Positions 40,401 through 52,400 of a stretch of DNA of 64,000 nt are shown one piece after another (position 1 is the stretch's first letter; every line of letters begins with the position of its first letter). The DNA lies in the NCBI RefSeq assembly GCF_024868665.1, contig NC_079912.1, positions 13,580,948 through 13,644,947 on the forward strand, in the 5' to 3' direction. The translations under genes and the position numbers were made by a program. The DNA is from Triplophysa rosa. Taxonomy: Eukaryota > Chordata > Actinopteri > Cypriniformes > Nemacheilidae. Under the pieces are notes generated by a model. The model was not told where the DNA came from, did not search any database, and was given only the letters and a program-made list of their open reading frames with translations.

Positions 40401-43400
40401 GACGACACGAGTATATACAAGCATCACACTGGTTCCAGATAAACAATGACGCTCAAAACTTGTCACGAACTGGCAGAAGAACCCAAGCGCAGGCAGGCAG
40501 TGAAGGGGTTAACAGATAATATTTATTATTATAAACACAAAACAAAAACACACACAATGGGGAAAACGAAACTGAGATAAAAAACTGAAACAAAACACTT
40601 CCCACGGGGGGCAAAAAACAAACTAACAAAACAAGGCACGATAAAACTCAAGCAAAAACACAAAACTCACAGCTCGCAAACAAGGCAGGACACAGGACCA
40701 CGGGCGACAGCATGGACACAATACACAACGTAGTACACGCAATACAAGAGCACAGGACAAAGAAACAAGAGGGTATAAATAGGGAAGACAAAGGAGGGAT
40801 AACGACATGGGGCAGGTGTGGGACATTAAACACTCAGGGAAAGATAACGAGGAAACGAGAGGAATGGGGCCAATGACAAGACACTGGAGAGAACGTATAT
40901 TATTGTCAAACGGACAATGATATGTTTCTCTCCACACATAACCAAAGGCTTTGCCATGGCTCTGCTACAGGACCAAGAAAAACATGACTAAGGAAGCAGA
41001 GCCATGACAAAACTGCTCCGTTACACAGCTAATATTACAACAACAACATCTTGGTTCTAACAAACAGAAAAAATGTTACTCACATACTGATCCGAATCAA
41101 TGCAACCTCCTCGGGGGTGATTTGTAGACGATCTTTCTCTCCAATATTAACGCAGGTCCTAGCTCCTGCCTGACTTTTATCCTTCTTTTCATACTTAAAA
41201 TCCACAGACCCTTTATTGTATGTAATAAATTTAAGACAACGCTCTTTCTACAGTCTTTCTAATGCCCGCATGATCTCTTCCCTGCGTCAACATGCGAAGA
41301 CATGCTGTCTCAGCCGATGACATCTTTTTGTACTGTGGTGTCCACCGTCATGTTTGGACTGAGAGATTGGTTGCAATTCTCAAACTCTAGTGGCCGCTAT
41401 AAATCCCGATCTAGACCTTTAACCAGTCGGTCATTTATGACTTTGATATCAGCACTATTATTGTGACAGGACACCATTTAAATTTGTAGCTTGGTCACAT
41501 CTGAATGTTGCAGGTGTTTAAGCACACAGATTATTTTTGGTGTTTTTGCCTTTATTTGTACATTAACAGTGAGTGGACAGGAAACAAAGTAGATGAGAGA
41601 GGGGTGGGATCGGGAAAGGACCGCAAGCCGGGACTCGAACTCGGGTCGCCCGGAGCACTTACCACAAGGCTATCGGCTCCGACTAGCACACAGATTTTTA
41701 AACAGTAAAAGTAGGAAGTGAAAAAAATGTTATGGAAAGACTGATCATTTATTGCAACACTGACGTGCATTGAACACGTGCACCACCCACATATGACACA
41801 ATCAATGGGATATACACACTGCTTCCATGTATACTGTTCAGTTAGATAGCCTAAATCTGCTCATCTAGTAACATTCAAATTAACTTACTGTATTAAAAAA
41901 TATGAAAAATATTTAATGTTACCGGACTAAATTAAGTTGCACAACAAAAGGTTATTTTTAAGTGTTAGATGAAGTAGAAATAAAGCACTTTCTATAGTGT
42001 GTGTTGTTTTCATTTGGCTTTGAATCTGTACTGTACTGAAGGTGTGCAGGTTGTAATCTGTGGTGTGTTCACACACTATCCTGATCTCTGTGAGGAATGC
42101 AAATCACTTCTAATCTTTTCTCTTTATCAACATTGCGGGTTTGTGGTTTCAACACACCATGCACAGTTTTTATTGTAACTACTTGAATTTAAATGGAGAG
42201 AAAACCCGAGCAAATGCATTGAGTGTACATTGACAGTGATGTACATCAATATTCCTTGCATTAAAATGGTCTCACATTTAAGCTATGTACTACTAGACTA
42301 CCTACTGGTTTAAAAGGGCTGATGCAATGTATTTTGAGGATTATTAAGAAAACGACACAATTAGAACAATAGTAGTTCAGTCTTGGTTCGTTTATTTGAA
42401 CCTTTACCTCACAGATAGCTCGCCAAGCAGGTTTTGACTGTGAAAGGCAAAACTATGTAAATGTAACTTTTTGCTATTGTGTGTAGTGATGTATGTAGCC
42501 AAGTGCATTATTGTTATACTTTATATGATTAAGCTTTGAAGAGATTTATGTCATGGTCTATATTTAGTGTTTTACTGGAAACTGGAACCACTGGTTAAAG
42601 GTGCATACACTGTTACATAAGTGTGGTCTAGACATCTGTAGTTCATGTCAGCTGATCAACTCCTAACCCATTTTACGACTTTTGGAAATCCATTCCCACC
42701 AACACACCAACCCTATTCTTTACTTGACCTTTAGGTCTGGAGGGAGATGTGGACCTGCAGTTTTTGCTGAGGGGTGGAGACCTGTTAAAGGTGAAGTCCG
42801 GCTCATGGAAGAAGACCCGCTTTCTACAGCTGAAAGAAGACTGCAAGACAGTGTGGCAGCAATCCAGCAAGAGGTTCAAGAGTCACCAAATCTGTGAGTA
42901 TCACCCTACTGCTGGACTCAAAACCAGGATTATTGTTGCAGCGTATGACGCAACAATCATAGTTTATTTATCATAGTTTATTTCCTAGCTGATAAATGTT
43001 TTGTCATGTCATCTGCTGACATCATCAAGTATTACATAAGCCTAACTTCAAAGGGCTCTCCAGCAAATTCTGTTTAATGTGCCTCGGCCCTGCCCTTCAA
43101 CTCCCCCGCAAACAATATTCAAGTCAGTATCAAACAAAGGCTTGGGTGGGAAAGCAAACCGATAGAATGACCAGAAAGGATTTTGTAGTCATCTTCAAAT
43201 CTTTTTCCCACATGTTGTCCCGAGCCCTCGGCACCTCATCTCTTCCTCTCTGGTTCCTCCCGGCCAAAGGCCGCAGATCAGACCTCTTTATCTGCTGCCT
43301 GCCAGACTGTAGCTGTCTAATCTTTCGTCAGTGTGTGCGAAGGGGAAAAACATCACAGGCCTAATGGAAATTACGAAAAGAGCATAGCAAACAAATTTCA

Positions 43401-46400
43401 GGAGAAAACACTAGATATCTTTTGTATTTTGATTTTGCATTATAATACAGCTGGCTAAGAAGAGTATTACACATGCAGCAGAGACATCACAGTCTTGTTC
43501 TGAAAACAATGATGTCAGAATGGTTGGACAATTTAATTTGACACCCCGAATCAGGCTTTATTTGTGTAGTTAAAAGTTACAAGTTGAAGTAGAGTCCACA
43601 TGCTTGTAGAGCATAGGTTTTAGGCGAAAAGTATTGTATAACATAATATTTCAACTGGATAAGCTGTTGATTTGAGAGGTTTTTCACCTCAGGAAGTTGG
43701 GTTTTTATTATCTTGAAGTGATGGTGCCAAGTTTATCACAACTTTAAATGGTTTGGGGCGGGAGAAAACTGAGGAAACTCCGCCCACTGTCAACAATCCA
43801 GGAATGACACTGACTGTGTTCTTTTATTAAAGTGAACCTAAAATCAAAATCAACCTAAAATCAACTTTGTGTGATTTTTTACTCACCCACATGACGTGCT
43901 CTCGTGAACGAGTGCCATACACTGACAAGACAGAGGAGAATATATCGATTAAAGTCGGTATTTTGGTTTGTTTTTCGCACATAAAGCATTCTCGACGCTT
44001 CAAAAAAATTCAACTGAGCCACTATGTGCGGATGGACCAGTTTAACGATGTCTTTAGTTCTTTTCTGGACCTTGGCAAAAACTGACACCATGGTTTCAGA
44101 TCTCGGATGTCACCTAAATATCTTTATTTGTGCTCCGAAGACGCCGGAAGTTCTCTAAACGTGTTTAACGTCATGTGGGTGAGTAAAAACATCACACAAA
44201 GTTGATTTTTGGATGAACTATCCCTTTAACACAGTGTCTACACCGGACGCATTAAGACAATGTCTAAAATACATTAGAAACGCATTAGAACCCATTATAA
44301 TTTTACATTTGTCCAAACTGGATGCGGCGCAACGCGACAATCCCATTAGAACAAGCCGTGTGTCGTGTCCAAAGTAAACACGGTGTAGTGTAGACAGTGT
44401 ACAGTAGACTTCTGACTGTTATTTTCTTCTATCATTAAACAAAAAGCTTTCACATCAGTCCTGAGACTGTATTATAAATCAAAGCTTCCGTCATGTATCA
44501 TACTTCATATCGTTGGTTGGAGCTGTTTTCTCAAAAACAGAGGGGGTGGGCTCCTTTTCCACCTAGAAACCACCTAGCAACGCCCTAGCACTCACTCCCT
44601 AGCAACCATACAGCAATCCACTAACAACCATACAAAACACCTTGGCCACTGCACAACTCAACTCAGCTTTATTTATATAGCGCTTTTTACAATTTTCATT
44701 GTTACAAAGCAGCTGTACATGAGACATATTGACCATAAGCAAAACAATTAAAGTTATACCTGTAAAAACAAGAAAAAGGTGAAAACACAGAAGACAGACA
44801 TACCCACATACAAAACACTCCACAAACACAATATGCACACGTACTAACACACATAGACATAGACACACACGGACGCGCACGCACACACACACGCACACAC
44901 ACACAGACAAGCACGCACACACAGACACGCACGCACGCACAGTGAAAGCACACATTTAAAAGTGCTGCGAAACATCCCCCTCTGCCTTTTAGACGAGGCT
45001 CATGTTTATAATAATAATCTTGGGGGACAGATTCATTTAAAATAATATAATCATCTACACAACCATATAAACACAACCATACAACAATCCTAACATTATC
45101 ACATCATTATCATTTTTCATATTCTGAAAAATATCACTTATTCACCCTCATGTCATTCAAAACTTCAAACCCAAAAGAAAATATTTTGACTGAGAAATGT
45201 CTTGTTCATACAATGGAAGTCAATGAGGGCCAATGTTGTTTGGTTACCAACATTCTTCAAAATATCTTCTTTTGTGTTCTGCAGAAGAAAGTCATTCAGG
45301 TTTTAAATGATTTTTTATTTTTGCGTACTTTAAAAAAAAAAACTTTTTGTATTCAGTCAGTTAGCAGATGCTTTTATTTTCAGAGACTGCTTACAAAAGA
45401 AGAAATATTATGAATGATACAATATACATCATCAATATCAAAGCTGTATTCAGCGCTAGATATTTTATGTTTGTGTATGAGCAGCAACTCTACGCTTCAC
45501 CTCTACAGGATGTGGTTTGGTGACAGGAAGTATTTGGGACTGCAGGGTATTGGAATAGAAACTGTGAACTGATGATGAGACCTGCTTGCAGAGCAAAGAA
45601 AGAAATATTCTAAAAAGTTGTAAAACCAACAGGTGACTGCAACCACTGCAAGAGCAAAGTGTAAGCTGTGATGTCATAGCTTACACATTCAAATAAACAG
45701 GCACTTAATGTAAATAAATAGTTGTCGTTGGCATGTTTATGCTTTATTTTGGCAGAATACAGCTAATTTTGAATGTAGAAAGCTGTTTTTTTTCTCACAT
45801 AGTGTGTCATACTCTAGTTACATCTTTCAGGCTAACTGTCAGTGTTAACCAACCAAATCTTCAATGGCAATATTGAAAGCCATAGTGTTTATACTTATTT
45901 ATCATTTCTGTTTTTAAAATTCTAGATTAAACTAACGTAACATCTGTTTAAACAGTTTTAATGTTATTGTTTTGTACAGTATATAATTATGCAAAATCAG
46001 ATTTGTACCCTGGTTAGGGTCTTTCTATCATAGTTTCAGTGGAATCTGAAGGATGTAAGCAGGATTCAGAAGACATACTTTGTTTCAGGGAACTTTATCC
46101 AAATAGTTCTCCAAAAGTTCCCACATTTGCCTTTTATAAGCACGGCCACGTCTGAAGCAGCAGATTATCTCCAGCTGTGGCGATTCTGTAGTATTTATTC
46201 AGCGCCAGTCTGCAGAGTACACATAACCCAGCCCTAATCTGATTTTCTCACTAAACCATCCATTGTGCTTAAATGTTTCATTAGGGATTATGAACACATT
46301 ATACAAAAGAATGCTCACTTCTCTATTGAAATACCCGGCATATGTTGTGTTTTGGCTGATGGTGTGCTAGTATTCCCACAAATTCAATAAATCTAACTAG

Positions 46401-49400
46401 CAAGGTTCCCATGCTGAACCGCTTACACGAGACAAATGAAACTGACCATTTAGTTTTGCTGGGTGATGTGGTTCACAATCTAGACCAGCACTAACCGGCA
46501 TCAACCAAAATGGAAATTCAATCCTGTTGGTATTAACTTCTAGTTTATCAGACAGGTTTATCAAGTTATTTGCATACCTAACAGTGAATTAAAACTCAGG
46601 TTCTCCTCTTTATTATTTAATTGTCATTTTTAAAGTAAGCATAGATAAAAAACAAACTATTTACCCAGACTGGTTTTCTTTCTAAACACTGCAGCATTTG
46701 TTTGAATTTCCCCCATATGTGTGTACTGCATACACAAACAACTACACAATACTCCGTACATTAAGATAACATTAAACATGCATAATCTGATAGGAACAGG
46801 GGTCAGATTGTTCTATTTAATGGTGTGTTTACATAACACACATAACACTGGCTGTACAAGCCAAAGGGCAAAGCAGTGAATGAAATGTACATACATTTCA
46901 GGCAGGAAAATTGCTGTATTCAAAAATGTAATTTGTGAATCACAAATAACTAAATAGTTAAAGTAAAGAAACATTTCTTGCCTTATTCGCAGTCAGCCTC
47001 GAGGACGTCAACTCTGTGCGGCACGGTCGGCAGACTGATGGGCTCAAGAAGTACACAGAGCCATCTATGGAGGACCGCTGCTTCTCCGTCATCTTCATAG
47101 GGCGACGCAAGAACCTGGACTTGATCGCTTCATCCAAAGATGAGGCCAAGCAGTGGGTCAGAGGTTTGGAGAAGGTCATCAGCAGCATGCGCAACCTGAA
47201 CCGCCAGCAAAACAGCGAACAGTATCCTTGATCTGTCATTTTCAAAGGGGGTGCTAGTATTGTAGTACTTATAGGGACTTGTATAAGAAAGGTTTTAGAA
47301 TTCAGTTGTTGACACTGTGATATTTGTAGGTTACAGGCAAAAGTTACTCACCGCCATTTTTTAAATCAGGATTAATGTATTTGATAACCTGAAGAGTGAT
47401 AGTGCTGTACAAGCCAATATCTTGTGGCTACTATTTGGCTGGTTCTGTGATCGCAACATTGTTTTCCAGTGGATGATTTGAAATATGTTTAGGTTTTTGT
47501 GTATGTACAGTTCCCAAATACATTTTCAGCATTTAATATTCAGTCCTTACATCACACAAAAAGCTGGATCTACACATGCATGCGCAAAGCAGACAAGAAT
47601 GGTGACAACAAAATGACGTTGAAGGAGGTAAAGAATTTCATGCGACAAATCAATTTGGAGGTGGACGACAGTTATGCTGAAATGCTGTTTACGGTAAGAG
47701 AGAGACGTTTCATTCAAATTTACGCAGATGTTTTGTTATATAAATCTATTTTGCTGAATGAAAATAGAATTTTTTTTGGATCATTGAGATTCTTGGATTA
47801 TGATCTTTTGTTATAAGAATTAAACACCCATACAGCTATGATTTGTTATTTTTTCATAATAGTAATTACATCTCATGGGAGCATTTGATTTATTTTTATT
47901 ATTATGCTTTTATTTTAAATTTGATTGAAACCTATTACATATATTCATTTGTAATACATGTTATACATACAAATGACAGAAAGAAAATAGTATCACAATG
48001 CTCGTAAAGTCTTAAACAATGCTTCATAATTATAGATTCATTGATTCATTGATTCATTGTCCTGATTTTCATGCTGGTACATTTTTCAGTTGTTTTCCAA
48101 TTTTGTTGTTTAATTTTGCAGAAATGTGATACATCAAAGTCAGGCACTCTGGAGGACTCGGAGATTAAACATTTCTACGAGCTGCTGACTTACCGTGAGG
48201 AAGTCGACGTGATCTTTAAAAAGTACGGCCATTATAAAGAGCAGATGAGCTCAGACGATCTGCTTAACTTTCTCCAGCATGAACAGAGGGAGCCAGTGGG
48301 TTTGGAATATGCCCATAAGATCATTGAGAAATACGAGGTGGATGAGACAGGTAATGGAACTTAACCTGATGACATAAACTAACATGAGGTTCGATTTGTA
48401 TAAATGTAATTTTCTGTTCTTCAATTTTAGTAAATGCAGTGTTTTTTGATTTTCCTAGCCAAACAGATGAAGCAGATGACTAAAGATGGCTTCCTGATGT
48501 ATTTCAGCCATGAGGAAGGCAGCATCTTCAACTCCGCTCACAAAGATGTGTACCAAGACATGCGACAACCGTTCAATCATTACTTCATTTCCTCTTCCCA
48601 TAACACCTATCTGATGGAGGACCAGCTGAAAGGTCCAAGCAGCACAGAGGCATATATCAAGTACGAACATAATATCTAATAATATATTTAATGTCTATTA
48701 TATCACTGCTGTCCCTCTGAAACCTTGTATTCTCCATATTTTGTGATTTTTATTTTTTGCCAAAAATCATTATCACAGACAGTTCTAGTTAACTTTAAGC
48801 AGTACATGTGAGCTAATGGTTTCTGTTGTCTTGTAGAGCGTTACTGAAGGGCTGTCGCTGTGTGGAGCTGGATTGTTGGGATGGTGCAAACGGGGAGCCC
48901 GTCATCTACCATGGACACACCCTCACATCCAAAGTGCTCTTTAAAGATGTCATCAAGGCCATCAAAGAATATGCTTTCAAAGTAGGTGAACCGACATTAT
49001 ATAGACCACTTTGCAAGACGTAAACACATCTTGTTTCAGTACAACAAAATGCAACCAAAAGAACTGAATCAAAATGTGAAACATCTTTAAAGGTCCAGTG
49101 TATTTTAGCAGCATCTAGTGGTGAGGTTGTGAATTGCAACCAATGGCTCACTCCACCCCTCACCCCTCCCTTTCGAAGCACTACAGTGGTTGATACAGAA
49201 CTAAGATGTCTTCACGTTTTAGCATCTTTGCCGAACAAGATAACTTATTTACGAAATGCGCTCTGTAGAGCAATTTGTCCGTTTAGGGCTACTGTAGAAA
49301 CAACATGGAAAATTCCCTGTAAGGGGACCCGCGGTGTATGTAGATAGAAATCATTCTAAGGTAACAAAAACATAACGCTTCATTATGTAAGGTCTTTATA

Positions 49401-52400
49401 CGCCTCTGAACACAACACATAGTTATGTATATTATATTGCATTTCTGTCAATAGATCCTCCAAACAATAACACACAGCACCTTTAAGAATGAAAGTGCTT
49501 TATGTTTACATCTTACAAAGCGGTCTATATTTATGAAGAATTCTAACTCAAAGTTTGTAAAAAAACAATGTTGCGTATTATGGAACACATAGACTTCAGT
49601 TTCTCTGTCTCTTTTACGCTAGACCTCAAAGTACCCAGTTATCTTGTCTCTGGAAAACCATTGCAGCGTAGAGCAGCAGAAAACCATGGCCCATCACTTA
49701 ACCTCCATCCTGGGCAGCGCTCTTCTCACTCAACCCCTGGGGAATTACATGCCCACAACATTTCCAGGACCTGAGGTAAGTCTTGTCCATGCCTTTAATA
49801 ACATAGACTTGACGTGCATATGCTGCTGAACCTACGAAACACACTGTATACCAGTTGCAAAATAACATGAAAGTGAATCAAGTTCACGTTCTTTACATAC
49901 CTAGAGATGGCATATCGCCACCTGCTGGATGATGGTGACAGCACTAGACAAAGACACGTGACTAAATGAAATCCAGATGACCTATTAAAAGCTTTTTTCA
50001 CCCCACCCCCTTCATTTTAACTCAAATGACTTCCTCATCATCCCCTTTCACATCCTGTTGTCCTTTGTATACATGAATTCAAATCATGTCTCTAGAGAGA
50101 GGAAGTGTTTGTCAGTACAACTACCATTAATGTGTTGCTAACATGAGCTTTTTCACATCTTTAACTAGATTATTAGATTATTTACCGAAACATTTCAGCC
50201 AGGTTGTAGTTTGCAGGAGCAATGTCAAGACAGCACAAGTTTAAACAGGTTTTTACAGAGCTGCACGACTCCAGAGAAATCTGGTGGTTAGGTGGGAGGG
50301 GCTTCGGTATGATGTCACAGCCTCTGAGTTTACAAGCTTGTCCTACAGGCATGTTTGGAATTCGAGCAGCTGGATCTGCTTTGGGGCGTGAAGGGCAATT
50401 TTGTGTTTTCGTTTGTCGAATTATGTTTCAGATAGACAGTAACGTGAGCTTTGTCCCTTACTGAGACGTTCTGCCAGTTTTCATAAATGGCCTTATGGGA
50501 CAAAGCAGGATGAAATGATTCATAAGGAAAACATCTACCGTAGAGAAATAACAGGAAGGAATCATCTTTTCGTGCATATTGTTATTATGCTCTGAACGTG
50601 ATCTGTAGTTTTTTACTAGCTGTATTTAGATCTGCGTGGAATTTACCACCGTAGAACAAAACTGTGCAGATTTCCTTTGATAAAAACATTTGTCCTATAC
50701 ATGTTTTGTTTGCAGGAACTAAAGGGACGTTTCCTAATCAAAGGCAAGCGTTTGAATAAATTAGCCGCGTCGTTCAATAATAACAGCACAGAGGACGTGG
50801 ACAGTGTGTCTGAGGAAGACGAATCTGCTGAACCGAAAGAGAATGAAGAGAAACCCAAAGACCAGGTTTGTTTTAAAAGCCTGCAGTCATTCAGAGATCA
50901 ACAACACATCGACTTTTAACCAATCAGCAGTTAGCATAAAATTACCCACATTAGAAACCTTGACAGTAAAGGTGGTAAGAACTGTTACTATACCACAGCG
51001 AAGTGAAAGAACAGGTCAGAATACTCGAGTGGATAAACAAGCGCTACAGTCATGGACCAAAGCAAATAAAGCTAAATAACATGCAAACTGTCTACTGAAG
51101 CAAGAAAACATCACAAGTCACACAGTGACCAGCACAGTTATATAATCACATTGTCATTTACAGATATATATTTTTACATACAAATGTTACAAATTTCATA
51201 TTAAAGTACATCAGCAGTGAATGCACGGCTGTTTCAATATGTTTGCATACACAAGCTGTGGCAGATAAGGTCGAGTTCAAATCGGCACACTCAGCTGTCG
51301 CAGACATTCCCACAAAAACCTGATTCAAATCAGAGAAGCTCAGATTTCTTCGGCTCATAAGTATTCATAGAATATAATACAAAGCTTAAATGCACTGAAA
51401 AAGTCACCAGATTGTCCAGCAAATGTTTGTACATCACTGTATTTGAGATGTGTTTTTGTATTTTGTAGAAGTCAAAAAAGATCAAACTGGCTAAGGAACT
51501 GTCAGATCTTGTCATCTACTGCAAGAGTGTTCATTTCAGTAGTTTTGACCATTCAAAAGAAAACCAGGCGTTTTATGAAATGGCCTCTTTTAAGGAGAGC
51601 AAAGCTGTGAATTTTGCGGAGAACTCGGGTAATTCCTTTTGGTTATTTATTTCTTTTTTATCCGGCTCAAACATCAAGCATGACGTTTTATGACTATTGG
51701 ATTTACGTTGCCTGATATCCTATTATCAATATTTTAAAGCCACAGCATATATTCATCACAACATGGATAAACTGAGTCGAATCTACCCAGCCGGCTCCAG
51801 AACAGATTCTTCCAACTACAATCCAGTGCCATTATGGAACGCTGGCTGCCAAATAGGTTCGAAGCTCCATTGATTCACACTTATACTACAACAATATTAA
51901 GATGAATCAAATAAAGGAACAGTTCACCACAAAATGAAAATTGTCATCATTTACTTCAAATCTGTATAAATTTCTTTGTTCTGATGAACATATATTTGGA
52001 AGAATGCTTATAAACAAACAGTTCTTGGCCACCATTGACTACCATAGAAGAAAAAATGCTTTATACATTTCTTTGTTCTGTTGAACACAAAAGAAGATAT
52101 TTTGAAGAATGTAGAAAAGCAAACAGTTCTAGGGCACTATTGACTACCGTTGTCATTTTTCCTACTATGGTAGTCAATGGTGGCCAAGAACTGTTTGGTT
52201 ACAAACATTCTTCAAAATTCTTCAGACATTTATATAGATTTGGAACAACTTGTTTTTGGGTGAACTGTCCCTTTAACACTAATGTTCATAAAGCTGCTTC
52301 TCTGTTTTTATCTCTTATTTTGGTCCACAGTCGCTCTGAATTTTCAGACCCCCTGTAGGGAGATGGATCTGAATCAGGGCTGCTTTCTACCCAATGGCAA

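Noticed and set aside
41620..41690. Possible tRNA gene on the minus strand
   Set aside because: A and B boxes are present, but the acceptor stem and anticodon arm do not fold properly and a non-tRNA tail follows; a tRNA-derived SINE fits better.
44599..45076. Two long cysteine/valine-rich frames on the minus strand
   Set aside because: They are translations of the CA-rich microsatellite at 44838-44947; no homologue and no splice context.
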